This document shows positions 47,183 through 56,418 of a DNA stretch of 64,000 nucleotides, in pieces. The notes under the pieces are model-generated. The model was not told where the DNA came from. It saw nothing but the letters and a program-made list of their open reading frames with translations, and did not search any database. Source of the stretch: Acinetobacter sp. YWS30-1 (GTDB lineage Bacteria; Pseudomonadota; Gammaproteobacteria; Pseudomonadales; Moraxellaceae). The stretch covers positions 2,480,001 to 2,544,000 of the forward strand of contig NZ_CP114606.1 of assembly GCF_033558715.1 (NCBI RefSeq), given 5' to 3'. Position 1 is the first letter of the stretch; each line of letters starts with the position of its first letter. The translations under genes and the position numbers were made by a program.

Positions 47183-48094
47183 ATGATCGTACGTGACCAG
47201 CAGAACGTTTTTAAATTATTATTTTCCTGGCGAGGAACGATTTTACCTAAGGTTTTACCTCCTTTAGGCGTGGTCATGCTGATTTCAGCCATTATTGGTG
47301 GTTTTTCACGTGTAGGTTATTTTCATTTTCCAGAACTCCCTCTCGTCGGCTTTACCCTCATCGGCGTAGTACTGTCTATCTTTCTCGGATTTAAAAATAC
47401 TGCTTGTTATGACCGCTGGTGGGAAGCACGTAAACTCTGGGGTATTCTGATTGCCAATGCACGTCATTTTGACCGGGACTGCCGGATGTTGTCTCAAGGC
47501 CGTCGTGAACGTGTGATTCAGCACGTCATCGTTTTCGCAAATGTCCTGCGGGACCGTTTACGTCATCAGACAGCCAATCCGACTGAACTGGTGGAAACCA
47601 GTGGGATGAGCCAGCAGGCAATTACCCAGCTCTATCAACAGGCCAATGCACCGCAATATACCTTGAGCCTGATTCAATGGGAGCTGATGCAGGCTCTCAA
47701 AGAAGGTGAAATCTCTGACATCATTTATATGCAGATGAATAATCATGTCGCAGAACTCAGTATTGTGCAGACAGGTTGTGACCGGATTGCGACGACTCCT
47801 TTACCTTTTGCTTATTCAGTTCTGCTGAATCGTACTGTTTATTTCTTCTGTTTTATTCTGCCATTTAGCCTTGGTGCAACCTTAGGTTTATTCACCCCTT
47901 TTCTGGTCGGCATTCTCGCTTATACCTTCCTAGGACTGGATGCTTTAAGTTCAGAAATTGAAGAGCCTTTCGGCACCCAAAGCAATGACTTACCCCTTGA
48001 TTCTATGGTTCGTACTATTGAAATTGAACTCTTGGGAACTTTAGGTAAACCGACACCACCACCAATTCAGGCTCAAGATAATAATTTGCTTTAA
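47183..48094 (+). CDS. Bestrophin/UPF0187 family membrane channel protein
   Basis: A 303-residue inner-membrane protein. The signature segment CYDRWWEARKLWGILI (residues about 73-88) and four membrane regions place it in the bacterial bestrophin-like family, which forms pentameric anion or cation channels. DPLG-type C-terminal gating features appear as EIEEPFGTQSNDLPLDSM. The start ATG is at 47183 (MIVRDQQNVFKLLFSWRGTI). It probably follows radC independently. Confidence 0.92.
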   Translation: MIVRDQQNVFKLLFSWRGTILPKVLPPLGVVMLISAIIGGFSRVGYFHFPELPLVGFTLIGVVLSIFLGFKNTACYDRWWEARKLWGILIANARHFDRDCRMLSQGRRERVIQHVIVFANVLRDRLRHQTANPTELVETSGMSQQAITQLYQQANAPQYTLSLIQWELMQALKEGEISDIIYMQMNNHVAELSIVQTGCDRIATTPLPFAYSVLLNRTVYFFCFILPFSLGATLGLFTPFLVGILAYTFLGLDALSSEIEEPFGTQSNDLPLDSMVRTIEIELLGTLGKPTPPPIQAQDNNLL

Positions 48095-48172
48095 TAGGTT
48101 ACCTCTCTTATCCAAAGAGAGAATTCCTTCACGTTGGGATGGGTAGCAGTGTTGCGACTACTGCTTAACTCA

Positions 48173-49024
48173 TTAAATAAAACTCTCCCAGATCCCGATC
48201 TGCCCTGGTTTTAGGCTTGGGACTTGGCCCAGTTTAATCCAAGGCATATTATCGCCATGAAAATCACTTCCTATTGATACTTTAAGGCCTTGCTCTGCAA
48301 TCATCCGGTCGACCATCTGACGGGTTGAACTTGGATCAATAGCGGGCGGCAACTCCACCGCATCTCCACCAAACTTGGCGAAGATCTCGATCAGATAACG
48401 AATATTAGTCGCGGATAAATCATAACGGGTTGGATGCGCCAACACGGCAAAGCCACCGCTGTCATGTATGACCTGAATGGTTTCTTCCAGACCCAGACCA
48501 TCAAATTTGACATAGGCCTTTTTACCTTCCTTGATGTATTTATCAAAAGCCTGTTGTGGACGGGTCACAATGCCTTTTTCTACCAGCGTTTTGGCAATAT
48601 GGGTTCGGGTAACCCGATCAGGAATATTGTCAACTTTGGCAATCACGTCAGCATAAATATCCTGACCAATTAAAGGAACCAGAAGGTCACAGATCTGTTT
48701 AGAGCGTTCGGCACGAATGATCTTCTGCTGATTGAGGGCTTTTTGTAACGGCTCAGGATTCTGAACATTGAGTGCCACAATATGTACGCCATAATTTTTC
48801 TTGGTCGCAGGACGTGACCACTGGCTGGAAATCTCGACTCCAGAAATTATCTTAATCTCATGATTTTTGGCAGCTTCTTCAGCCAGCACCAAACCGTCCA
48901 TAGTGTCATGATCAGTCAGGGCCAAAGTATGGATAAGTTTGTCCGCAGCCGCTTCGACCAGTTGCTGAGGACTCAAAGTTCCATCAGAAATATTACTATG
49001 TGTATGTAAATCTACGCCGTGCAT
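48173..49024 (-). CDS. rnm: PHP-domain phosphoesterase (Rnm/YciV-like)
   Basis: A 283-residue polymerase-and-histidinol-phosphatase-fold metallo-hydrolase. Metal ligands appear as VDLHTHSNISDGTLSP, ALTDHDTMDGL, SGVEISSQW, VLAHPTRYDL and SIGSDFHGDNM. E. coli YciV (RNase AM) has this order and matures rRNA 5' ends and hydrolyses 3',5'-nucleotide bisphosphate. Divergent from yciB with only 44 nt between the starts. Confidence 0.9.
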   Translation of the reverse strand: MHGVDLHTHSNISDGTLSPQQLVEAAADKLIHTLALTDHDTMDGLVLAEEAAKNHEIKIISGVEISSQWSRPATKKNYGVHIVALNVQNPEPLQKALNQQKIIRAERSKQICDLLVPLIGQDIYADVIAKVDNIPDRVTRTHIAKTLVEKGIVTRPQQAFDKYIKEGKKAYVKFDGLGLEETIQVIHDSGGFAVLAHPTRYDLSATNIRYLIEIFAKFGGDAVELPPAIDPSSTRQMVDRMIAEQGLKVSIGSDFHGDNMPWIKLGQVPSLKPGQIGIWESFI

Positions 49025-49068
49025 CTCTATACTATGACATTTATTTGATCAGATTTAGATACTCTAAC

Positions 49069-49680
49069 ATGAAAGCACTTTTAGACTTTGTGCCACTCAT
49101 TATTTTCTTTTATTTATATAAAACTGTAGATCCAAAAGACACTGACCATCAACTTCTACAATTGATCGGTTCTGCGGGGGGTGTCGACAATAACAATATT
49201 CTCGTTGCAACTACGGGTCTGATCATTTCCATGCTGGTGGTCTATGGTGCGTTATTTGTCATGCAAAAATTTCGCCTGGACAAACAGCAATGGATTGTTC
49301 TGTTTATGACGGTGATCTTCGGTGGGATCACCCTGATGCTCAGCGACGATTTCTATATTCGTCTTAAAGCTGTATTACTGAATCTGGTCTTTGCAGGTGT
49401 CTTCCTGTTATCGCCATGGTTTAGCAAAGATAAGAAGCCACTCATCCAGCGTCTGTTTGGCCCAGTATTTAATTTGAGCGCCAAAGGCTGGCTTAAATTG
49501 AACTATGCCTGGGTGGGTATGTTTACCCTTATGTCATTTCTGCATACATTCTTTGCCTATTTATGGATGGATGGAAAATATTGGGGCGAATTTACTGCAT
49601 TCGGTGACATGATCGTGATGTTTTCCTTTATCATTATTCAGTTTATTGTATTGCGTAAATACTTTAGAACAGCTGAATAA
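49069..49680 (+). CDS. yciB: Inner-membrane septation protein YciB/IspZ
   Basis: A 203-residue protein with five membrane helices. The start at 49069 (MKALLDFVPLIIFFYLYK) is the usual one; the open frame upstream to 49000 overlaps the rnm start. LSAKGWLKLNYAWVGMFTLM is the family's conserved segment. YciB supports peptidoglycan synthesis and cell division in enterobacteria. It lies in the same order (rnm / yciB / yciI) as in many gammaproteobacteria. Confidence 0.94.
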   Translation: MKALLDFVPLIIFFYLYKTVDPKDTDHQLLQLIGSAGGVDNNNILVATTGLIISMLVVYGALFVMQKFRLDKQQWIVLFMTVIFGGITLMLSDDFYIRLKAVLLNLVFAGVFLLSPWFSKDKKPLIQRLFGPVFNLSAKGWLKLNYAWVGMFTLMSFLHTFFAYLWMDGKYWGEFTAFGDMIVMFSFIIIQFIVLRKYFRTAE

Positions 49681-49708
49681 GTCCAACTACAAACGATAGA
49701 GAGTCATC

Positions 49709-50011
49709 ATGCCATTATTCGTCGTTAGCTGTACCGACCGGGAAGGTACAGTTGAAAAACGCCTTGCGATTCGTCCACAACATCTTGCACGTCTAGAACA
49801 GTTAGATGCTGAAGGCCGTCTGATTGTTGCAGGTGCCATGCCTAAAGATCCAGCCAATCCTCAAGCCGGTTTCTATGGCAGCACCATCATCGTTGATTTT
49901 GACAGTCGTGAAGCACTGGATGCATGGTTACAGGATGAGCCATTCCTGAAAGAAGGCGTATACGCGCATATTGATGTGAAACCATTTAATAAAGCATTTC
50001 CTAAAGGATAA
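49709..50011 (+). CDS. yciI: YciI family protein
   Basis: A 100-residue dimeric ferredoxin-like-fold protein. The conserved His/Asp pair is in HLARLEQLDAEGRLIVAGAM and in FDSREALDAWLQDEPFLKEG, matching the YciI signature. The reaction is not known. It lies 28 nt after yciB and 5 nt before the next gene, so it is co-transcribed. Confidence 0.94.
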   Translation: MPLFVVSCTDREGTVEKRLAIRPQHLARLEQLDAEGRLIVAGAMPKDPANPQAGFYGSTIIVDFDSREALDAWLQDEPFLKEGVYAHIDVKPFNKAFPKG

Positions 50012-50016
50012 GGTTC

Positions 50017-50535
50017 ATGCGCGCTGTTACCGCCAGTTTCATTGGCTTTTGTTTCATGATTCCTTCTGCCTGGGCTGTTGAAGTTTCTGCTCCAGTTGCC
50101 CCGGCTACACAGCCAGCAGCTACTCCTGTCCAAGCTGTTACCACACAAGCACCTGCTCAGGGCGCTTCTGCACAGCAGGCTGGAATTATTCCAGCAGTTG
50201 CAACAACTGCTCAGACTGTTCAGCCGACTGAGAAAAAGCCGCTCACCGCAGAAGAAATTGCCAAGCAGAAAGCCCAGCAAGATGCCAAAGTCAAAGCTTT
50301 AGTCAAAGATCAGGCAACGCGTCTACAGCAACTGGAAAAAGCCAATCTGGAAGCCCTGTCACAAAATCAGGAATTGCAGCTCAAGAACGACAATCTCGGG
50401 GTTCAGGTACAGGTCCTGCAAAGTGAACGTAGTGCCCAGATGTTTCTCTACGGCGCGGCAACTTTGGCAGTCGGTGTATTACTTGGCTTTCTGATTGCGA
50501 GCTATGTTTATACCAAACGTCGCCGTCAGTGGTAA
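50017..50535 (+). CDS. Periplasmic coiled-coil protein with C-terminal membrane helix
   Basis: A 172-residue protein. An N-terminal signal peptide (MRAVTASFIGFCFMIPSAWA) is followed by a low-complexity Ala/Pro/Gln/Thr-rich stretch (about 20-75), a Lys/Gln-rich coiled-coil (about 75-135) and a membrane helix (about 145-165) ending in YTKRRRQW on the cytoplasmic side. The layout resembles small envelope tether proteins, but I know no named family. It is translationally coupled to yciI and ends 39 nt before mnmC. Confidence 0.75.
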   Translation: MRAVTASFIGFCFMIPSAWAVEVSAPVAPATQPAATPVQAVTTQAPAQGASAQQAGIIPAVATTAQTVQPTEKKPLTAEEIAKQKAQQDAKVKALVKDQATRLQQLEKANLEALSQNQELQLKNDNLGVQVQVLQSERSAQMFLYGAATLAVGVLLGFLIASYVYTKRRRQW

Positions 50536-50574
50536 TCTATAAGCCGTCCAAATATCTTTAAGGTTGTACCCGTT

Positions 50575-52482
50575 TTGTCGCATGCAATTCAAACTGCCGA
50601 TCTGGATTGGCAATTGGTGGATGGCATTGATGTGCCTGTGTCCAAGCAATTTGGTGATGTGTATTTTTCCAAAGACAATGGATTGCTGGAAACCCGGCAT
50701 GTCTTTTTAAATGGCAATGAACTTAGTACCCGTCTGGCCGATTTAAAACCTTTTGCATATTTCTGTGTCGGTGAAACGGGTTTTGGTACGGGTTTAAATA
50801 TTCTGGCGTTATGGCAACTCTGGCAACAGGTTCGTCCGGATAACCAAAGCCATCTGCATGCGATTTCAGTAGAAAAATTTCCGCTTTCTAGAGCAGATTT
50901 AGTCCGTGCCTTAAATGCCTGGCCAGAATTGAAACCGCTAGCAGATCAACTCATCTCCCAATATCCAATGCCGATTGCCGGTTGTCATCGTCTCAGCTTT
51001 CCTGAAGAGCGTTTCAGTCTGGATCTGTGGCTGGGAGATGCACATGATGTCTTTCCTGTCATTGAAAAAACTGCACCTGTTAATGCCTGGTTTCTGGATG
51101 GATTCGCACCATCATGTAATCCAGACATGTGGGAAGAAAATGTTTTAAATAACATTGTGCGTTTATCCGAGATCGGAACGACTTTTGCTTCTTTTAGCGT
51201 TGCAGGTGTCTTAAAACGTGGTTTAAAACAGCACGGCATCTCTATTTCCCGTCCACGTGGATTTGGCCATAAACGTGAAATGCTGAAAGCGATCTGGAAT
51301 CCTGTTGAAGAAAATAAAGGCAGTGAAACGGCTTTAGAACAGGAAATTGCTCAAAAAAAAATTGAACCCGATCTAGAGAGTCTTACCAGACCTCGTCAAA
51401 TCGCTGTGATTGGCGCTGGAATCGCAGGTTTAAGTGCGGCATGGGCATTCACTCAACGTGGTCATCAAGTCACGATTTACGACCAGTCAGCGCCTCTTTC
51501 AGGCGGTTCCGGCAATCCCCTTGCCCTGCTTAACCCTAAACTGTGTCCAGTTGAGCAAAGTGCCGAACATCTGATGACTGTGGCCTGGCAGCATGCCTTA
51601 AATCATTATCAGAAATTTAAGGCTTTCCGCTCAATTCAGGTCAATCAACTCGCCTTAAAAAATCCTCAACAGCTTCTAGGATTGGCAGACGAATATCCCG
51701 AAGGAATTCTGGCTGCACAAACAGTAAAAGATCAGGAGATGCAAACTGCATTTCCAAGTTTAAAACTGTTAGCAGCTGGCGCAGTTTCACCCCATCAACT
51801 GCGTGATGAAATTTTGCAGCATCCTCTTATTCAGTATAAACAAGCCAAAATTAGTCATATTGAGGCTGCTGAACAACCTGAGTTATTTGCAGATCAGCAA
51901 TCCTTAGGCAAGTTTGATCACATCGTTGTATGTACCGCACGTGATACCCAGCAATTCTTTGAACATTATCCAGTCCTGAAACCGATTCGCGGACAGGTCA
52001 GCTGGGTCAATAATCAAGATCAGCCCTTAAATCAGGATACTGCCTATAGTTATGGCGGCTACTGTATGCAACTCAATGCCGAACAACTCATTCTCGGGGC
52101 TTCATTCTATCCAGGCCGGGATGATGCAGAAGTCTTAATAGAAGATCATGTGCATAATTATGAACTTATCCACAGTGTCTTTCCTGAATATGCACAGTTA
52201 TTACCATCTACCGAAACCTGGCAAGGTCGAGCGGCAGTACGCGCACAGAGTCAGGATTATTTTCCTTTACTCGGAAAAATGAAGGCAGATGAAGAGATTT
52301 ACAGTTTTGCTGGTCTCGGCTCTAAAGGCTTTCTGTTTGCGCCATTGTGTAGTGAAATTCTGGCTGCCCAAATTTTGGGAGAAGCTTGCCCAGTACCTTC
52401 GAACTTGGTAAAGAAACTCGACGTGACACGTTTTCAAAAGAAGGTAAAAGCCAAGAAGCCTTATTTTAAGCCTCAAGATTAA
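50575..52482 (+). CDS. mnmC: Bifunctional tRNA 5-methylaminomethyl-2-thiouridine biosynthesis protein
   Basis: A 635-residue enzyme for the last two steps of mnm5s2U34 synthesis in tRNA wobble bases. The N-terminal SAM methyltransferase (MnmC2, about 1-250) shows VGETGFGTGLNILALW and LDGFAPSCNPDMW. The C-terminal FAD oxidoreductase (MnmC1, about 275-620) shows AVIGAGIAGLSAAWAFTQRG. No in-frame ATG precedes the conserved start; TTG at 50575 is the best candidate, with AAGG 11 nt before it. The remaining gap to the rhodanese gene holds intergenic repeats. Confidence 0.95.
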   Translation: MSHAIQTADLDWQLVDGIDVPVSKQFGDVYFSKDNGLLETRHVFLNGNELSTRLADLKPFAYFCVGETGFGTGLNILALWQLWQQVRPDNQSHLHAISVEKFPLSRADLVRALNAWPELKPLADQLISQYPMPIAGCHRLSFPEERFSLDLWLGDAHDVFPVIEKTAPVNAWFLDGFAPSCNPDMWEENVLNNIVRLSEIGTTFASFSVAGVLKRGLKQHGISISRPRGFGHKREMLKAIWNPVEENKGSETALEQEIAQKKIEPDLESLTRPRQIAVIGAGIAGLSAAWAFTQRGHQVTIYDQSAPLSGGSGNPLALLNPKLCPVEQSAEHLMTVAWQHALNHYQKFKAFRSIQVNQLALKNPQQLLGLADEYPEGILAAQTVKDQEMQTAFPSLKLLAAGAVSPHQLRDEILQHPLIQYKQAKISHIEAAEQPELFADQQSLGKFDHIVVCTARDTQQFFEHYPVLKPIRGQVSWVNNQDQPLNQDTAYSYGGYCMQLNAEQLILGASFYPGRDDAEVLIEDHVHNYELIHSVFPEYAQLLPSTETWQGRAAVRAQSQDYFPLLGKMKADEEIYSFAGLGSKGFLFAPLCSEILAAQILGEACPVPSNLVKKLDVTRFQKKVKAKKPYFKPQD

Positions 52483-52483
52483 A

Positions 52484-52576
52484 GAACTCCTCCCTTTAAT
52501 AAAGGGTGAGGAATACTGTTCCGCAAGGGAGGGATTTTTAGAAAGAGTGTTAATCCTCCTTTAAAGAAGGACGATT
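52484..52576. repeat. Intergenic palindromic repeat element, copy 2
   Basis: Just behind mnmC lie CCCTTT (52492-52497) / AAAGGG (52501-52506), then AAGGGAGGGATT (52525-52536), and a second hairpin AATC-C-TCCTT (52552-52561) / AAGGA-C-GATT (52567-52576) with one mismatch pair. The motifs match the ends and core of the element at 37157-37204, suggesting the same dispersed family. Confidence 0.5.
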
Positions 52577-52592
52577 TTGAAGAAATCTAGAC

Positions 52593-52622
52593 AACAAAAA
52601 AGCGCCTGACGGCGCTTTTTTT
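52593..52622. terminator. Bidirectional intrinsic terminator
   Basis: Stem AAAAAAGCGCC / GGCGCTTTTTT with a short loop, between convergent mnmC and the rhodanese gene. Confidence 0.85.
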
Positions 52623-52633
52623 CACAAGGTCAA

Positions 52634-52948
52634 TTATGCACCTTGTTCCAGTGGCATACCTGCATCACGAGCAGCACGAGTACCACCCATCAGAATGACA
52701 TATTCACGTGTGCTGTCAAAACCCTCTAACTTTTCAGCTGCACGTGGAGCTTTACTCCCACCACCACATAAAATGTAAATCGGTTGATCCGCTGACACCT
52801 GAGTCAGGCTATTTGCTGAAAGATCGTTAATGGGCTGATTGACCGCCCCTTTCACGTGTGCTTCAGCATAAGCACTTGCATCTCGTACATCCCAGATTAC
52901 AGCATTTTCTGGGAACTCAAATGTTGTAATTTCTTGTTTACGGATCAT
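52634..52948 (-). CDS. Single-domain rhodanese-like protein
   Basis: A 104-residue rhodanese. The start at 52948 (MIRKQEITTFEFPENAVIWD) has AGGAG 6 nt upstream; a longer frame to 52975 begins before that site. The catalytic Cys is in IYILCGGGSKAPRAAEKLE, and the DVRDASAYAEAHVKGAVNQP segment is typical. The active-loop CGGGSKA (instead of CRSGxR) is slightly unusual. Probably moves sulfane sulfur; partner unknown. Confidence 0.88.
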   Translation of the reverse strand: MIRKQEITTFEFPENAVIWDVRDASAYAEAHVKGAVNQPINDLSANSLTQVSADQPIYILCGGGSKAPRAAEKLEGFDSTREYVILMGGTRAARDAGMPLEQGA

Positions 52949-53039
52949 TGCGCACTCCTTTGATGTAAACAACACTTGGCAAATGAAGAAAACATCCCTA
53001 GCATCTCAGATATTCTTTCCCTTTGTAAAGGTCTAAACT

Positions 53040-53528
53040 ATGCCTTCTTTCGATATTGTTTCTGAATTAGAAATTTTTGAAGTAAATCATGCAGTTCAAA
53101 ATACCCAAAAAGAGATTGCAACCCGCTTCGATTTCCGTGGACAGGATGTTTCTATTGAACTAAATGAAAAAAACAAGGAAATCAAAATTAGCACAGAAAG
53201 TGATTTCCAATGTGAGCAAGTGTATACCATGCTGGAAAACCATTTCTTCAAGCGTAAAGTGGATATTCAGGCGCTAGATCCACAAAAAATGACCGCTTCA
53301 GGCAAAAATGTAGTTCAAGTGATCAAGCTTAAAGATGGCCTTGACTCTGATACTGCGAAAAAAATTAATAAGGCCATTAAAGAAAGTGGTATTAAAGTGC
53401 AATCTTCAATTCAGGGTGACAAGATTCGTGTGACTGATAAAAAACGCGATACCTTGCAACAAGTGATGGCATTCCTGAAAGAACAACAATTCGGTCTGCC
53501 TTTACAGTTCAACAACTTTAAAGACTAA
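53040..53528 (+). CDS. yajQ: YajQ family nucleotide-binding protein
   Basis: A 162-residue protein of two ferredoxin-like folds. MPSFDIVSELEIFEVNHAVQ and ATRFDFRGQDVSIELNEKNK are diagnostic. Some members bind cyclic di-GMP or tRNA. It is divergent from the rhodanese gene (92 nt), followed by a thioesterase-like gene. Confidence 0.96.
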   Translation: MPSFDIVSELEIFEVNHAVQNTQKEIATRFDFRGQDVSIELNEKNKEIKISTESDFQCEQVYTMLENHFFKRKVDIQALDPQKMTASGKNVVQVIKLKDGLDSDTAKKINKAIKESGIKVQSSIQGDKIRVTDKKRDTLQQVMAFLKEQQFGLPLQFNNFKD

Positions 53529-53553
53529 GGCAGCAACGTCTGTAGATAGAATT

Positions 53554-54057
53554 ATGGCAAAGAGCAACCGACTGACCAGACTGGTCAAAGCGACATCAAG
53601 ATTACCGCAAGGTATACGTACTGCTTTATTAAGTAAGACCTTTGGCCGAGTGGTTCCAATGGTTGGCTCTGCCAAGATTCGCTATCAGGAAATCAGTGCA
53701 GCCAAAGTTGTGGTGAGTATGGCCAATCATAAGGCCATGCAGAACCATATCGGTCAGATTCATGCATGTGCGATGGCACTGCTGGCAGAAACAGCAACCG
53801 GCTTTGTGACTGCGATGAATGTACCTGACAGCGCAGTGGTTCTGATTAAAAGCCTAAAAGTGGACTTTAAGCGTCCAACCAAAGGTGCCATGACTGCGGT
53901 GGCTACGTTGACTCCTGAACAGCAGCAATTGATGCAAAGTTCAGAAAAAGGTGAAACGCTAGTACAAGTTATTGTAACTGATGAATCTGGTGAAGCACCG
54001 ATTCAATGTGAAATGCTCTGGGCTTGGATTGCCAAGAACCAGTTGAAGCCAGGCTAA
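53554..54057 (+). CDS. DUF4442/PaaI-like hotdog-fold protein
   Basis: A 167-residue hotdog-fold protein. The middle has VVVSMANHKAMQNHIGQIHA, where Asn/His match the thioesterase active helix, and ALLAETATGFVTAMNVPDSA. DUF4442 proteins are thioesterase-like but few have known activity. It lies 25 nt after yajQ in the same direction; the shared terminator (54071-54105) separates it from the convergent acyl-CoA thioesterase. Confidence 0.85.
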   Translation: MAKSNRLTRLVKATSRLPQGIRTALLSKTFGRVVPMVGSAKIRYQEISAAKVVVSMANHKAMQNHIGQIHACAMALLAETATGFVTAMNVPDSAVVLIKSLKVDFKRPTKGAMTAVATLTPEQQQLMQSSEKGETLVQVIVTDESGEAPIQCEMLWAWIAKNQLKPG

Positions 54058-54070
54058 TTTCAATACAGAC

Positions 54071-54105
54071 AAAAAAATCCCAGATTATTGATCTGGGATT
54101 TTTTT
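54071..54105. terminator. Bidirectional intrinsic terminator
   Basis: Long stem AAAAAATCCCAGAT / ATCTGGGATTTTTT with loop TATTG between convergent genes. Confidence 0.9.
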
Positions 54106-54115
54106 ATTTAATGAA

Positions 54116-54541
54116 TTATGAGTTCTGCTGAGATTCTGCAAATTTCTGTTTTGCTTCATCTGGAATTGGACGTTTATTGCCTTTGACATCCACTGCGACA
54201 AAGGTAAATACCCCTTCAGTCACGCGTACAGGTGCACGTGAGTTATCATGACTGTCCCATACTTCGATTTGCATCTGGATTGAAGTATTACCGACTTTTA
54301 GAATTTTGGTATAGCAGCTAATGACATCGCCGACTTTCACAGGAACCAGGAAGGTCATCTGGTTAATCGAAATCGTTGCACAGCGTCCTTTACTAAAGCG
54401 CTCTGCATGAATTGCTCCCGCCAAGTCCATTTGTGAAACAATCCAGCCACCAAATACATCTCCACTCCAGTTGGTATCCGCAGGCATTGCAATCGTCTGC
54501 AGGGAAAGTACTCCCTCTGGTTTAATATGAGAATCTGTCAC
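54116..54541 (-). CDS. Acyl-CoA thioesterase, YciA-like
   Basis: A 141-residue hotdog acyl-CoA hydrolase. The conserved active region LQTIAMPADTNWSGDVFGGW with the catalytic Asp/Asn and the following MDLAGAIHAERFSKG match YciA/BACH-type thioesterases. Chain-length range is normally broad. It lies downstream of trxC (21 nt) on the same strand, with a possible shared transcript. Confidence 0.92.
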   Translation of the reverse strand: MTDSHIKPEGVLSLQTIAMPADTNWSGDVFGGWIVSQMDLAGAIHAERFSKGRCATISINQMTFLVPVKVGDVISCYTKILKVGNTSIQMQIEVWDSHDNSRAPVRVTEGVFTFVAVDVKGNKRPIPDEAKQKFAESQQNS

Positions 54542-54562
54542 TTGAACTCCAGGCTTTTTAAA

Positions 54563-54997
54563 TTAGGATTGAGCATTATTTAACTGCTGATCAAGCCACT
54601 TTTGTAGTTCGCTTGAACGTAATGCACCGCTTATTCTAGCAATTTCATTGGTTTTATTCATCAAAACCAGCGTCGGAATACTACGTACATTAAATGCTGA
54701 GCTTAATCGCGGATTGGCTTCGGTATCAATTTTAGCAAATACCACTTGTGGATTTTCTTTTGCTACAGCAGCAAAATGCGGTGCCATCATTTTACATGGA
54801 CCACACCAGTCTGCCCATAGATCAATCAGGATGGGAAGATCACTATGGGTGACAAACTGACTAAAGTTCTGTTCATTTAGCTCAATCGGCGCCAGTGGAA
54901 CTAAAGCTTGATGACACTGACCACATGCTGGATCGGCCGTTAATTTTTCTTCAGGCACACGATTTTTAGCCTGGCAATTCGGGCATACAATGATCAT
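54563..54997 (-). CDS. trxC: Thioredoxin 2 (TrxC)
   Basis: A 144-residue zinc-ribbon thioredoxin. The N-terminal ribbon has CPNC (residues 5-8) and CGQC (about 26-29). The redox centre is WADWCGPCKMMAPHF. A cis-Pro follows in RSIPTLVLM. This is the TrxC type, a cytoplasmic reductase induced by oxidative stress in enterobacteria. The upstream alpha/beta-hydrolase gene is immediately adjacent. Confidence 0.94.
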   Translation of the reverse strand: MIIVCPNCQAKNRVPEEKLTADPACGQCHQALVPLAPIELNEQNFSQFVTHSDLPILIDLWADWCGPCKMMAPHFAAVAKENPQVVFAKIDTEANPRLSSAFNVRSIPTLVLMNKTNEIARISGALRSSELQKWLDQQLNNAQS

Positions 54998-55894
54998 CTA
55001 GCGCACTCCAATATGTTGATGTAAGAATTCTAATTGGGTCGAGACTGCTTTTTCAAACCATTCACCATGATAAATATCAAAATGCCGCATATTCCACTCA
55101 TGATATTGTACAAATGGTGCAATATTGGTTGCGGTTTCCCGACTGGCTTCAATGGGAATCAGGCTGTCTTGTTGTGCTGCGATAAACAGAACAGGAATAG
55201 TGATTTTGCGGACTTCCTGAATAGGACGATATCGCATCAATTTAAAGAATACCCGGGCTGGGATATGACCACTCCAGTAATAATCTGGATTCACAATGGA
55301 TAGATATCCTTCATAACTGTCTTGTGTCGGCATAAAACAGAGTTTATGACGATCAACCACCGGCAAGGTCTTGGGCGCCATTCCTACCTTTGCCCCCATA
55401 TAATCCTGACTGGAAATCTTCAGGGCTTTAGGCAATTGCTGCAAAGGATAAAGTTTGGCACTTTCTGCACCATCAACAAAGGGTACCTGTACCATTACCG
55501 CCTGAATATTTTTTAGTTCTGCGGCCAATGTCAGTACATGCCCGCCACTTAATGCCGTTCCCCATAACACAATTCGTTTGGCATCAATCGATTTACGTGC
55601 CTGCAAATGCTGGATCATGGTACGCCAGTCTTCAAGCTGAGCACCGATCGACACCAATTCACGCGGACGCCCGGTACTGCCTCCCCAATAGCGATAATCA
55701 AACAGAACCACCGCATAACCTGCACTGGCAAAACGTTGGGCATATTGCACCAGTTTAAAATGACGTAAAGCCGCTAGGCCATGAGCCATCAGGATCACAG
55801 CTGGTTTGTCAATCTGTTGAGGACGATAGAAATCCGCAGCAATCACTTCCTGACCGCTTTTGACATACAGTGGTTCGACTGTATAGGCGTACAT
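54998..55894 (-). CDS. Alpha/beta hydrolase
   Basis: A 298-residue alpha/beta-hydrolase-fold protein. An HGxxA-type oxyanion region MAHGLAALRHFKLVQYA and the nucleophile elbow LWGTALSGGHVLTLA are visible; the latter has Ala-Leu-Ser where the Ser would be the nucleophile. The catalytic Asp is expected in LFIAAQQDSLIPIEAS and the His near MRHFDIYHGEWF. The family hydrolyses esters or lactones; substrate unknown. Its stop is directly against the trxC start. Confidence 0.88.
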   Translation of the reverse strand: MYAYTVEPLYVKSGQEVIAADFYRPQQIDKPAVILMAHGLAALRHFKLVQYAQRFASAGYAVVLFDYRYWGGSTGRPRELVSIGAQLEDWRTMIQHLQARKSIDAKRIVLWGTALSGGHVLTLAAELKNIQAVMVQVPFVDGAESAKLYPLQQLPKALKISSQDYMGAKVGMAPKTLPVVDRHKLCFMPTQDSYEGYLSIVNPDYYWSGHIPARVFFKLMRYRPIQEVRKITIPVLFIAAQQDSLIPIEASRETATNIAPFVQYHEWNMRHFDIYHGEWFEKAVSTQLEFLHQHIGVR

Positions 55895-56019
55895 ACGCGC
55901 TCCATTGCGTTATTTTATAGTTGTAATCGTTTATAAATTTTTCAGAACTAGGCCATCATGTTTTCAGCTTAATGCTATTATAAAGCATATCAAGATAAAT
56001 GACATAATGGAGTGACATC

Positions 56020-56355
56020 ATGAGCGAAAATGTAGGCTTTGCTGGCCAAATTGGTCCTGAACATATCTCTCAAGTAGTTGAAAAAGGTTTTAAATCAATT
56101 ATCAATAACCGTCCAGATATGGAAGGTGGCCCTGAACAGCCAACCAGCGTACAAATTGAGGAAGCTGCTCGTAGTGCAGGTCTGGATTATGTTTTCCAGC
56201 CAGTAGTTGCTGGCCAGATTACCGAGCTTGATGTGCGCACCTTTGCTAACCATTATAACGAATTACCAAAGCCGATCTTGATGTTCTGCCGTACAGGAAA
56301 TCGCTCCAATAATTTATATCAGTTGGCGAAACAGATGGATCTGCTGGATGACTAA
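56020..56355 (+). CDS. DUF442/TIGR01244 family sulfurtransferase-phosphatase
   Basis: A 111-residue protein of the beta-lactamase-hydrolase-like/Cx5R phosphatase family. It starts SENVGFAGQIGPEHISQV and includes FKSIINNRPDMEGGPEQPTS and the P-loop MFCRTGNRSNNLY, a Cys-x5-Arg type phosphatase loop. Such proteins are linked with sulfide oxidation and often sit beside transporters or rhodaneses; here the closest functional relative is the rhodanese 3 kb away. It is followed by a tiny lipoprotein gene. Confidence 0.88.
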   Translation: MSENVGFAGQIGPEHISQVVEKGFKSIINNRPDMEGGPEQPTSVQIEEAARSAGLDYVFQPVVAGQITELDVRTFANHYNELPKPILMFCRTGNRSNNLYQLAKQMDLLDD

Positions 56356-56418
56356 GGTATTTAGGGGAAATGTACTTTTAGTCAACATCTCCTTCCTTTT
56401 AATGTCAGAGCTTGATCT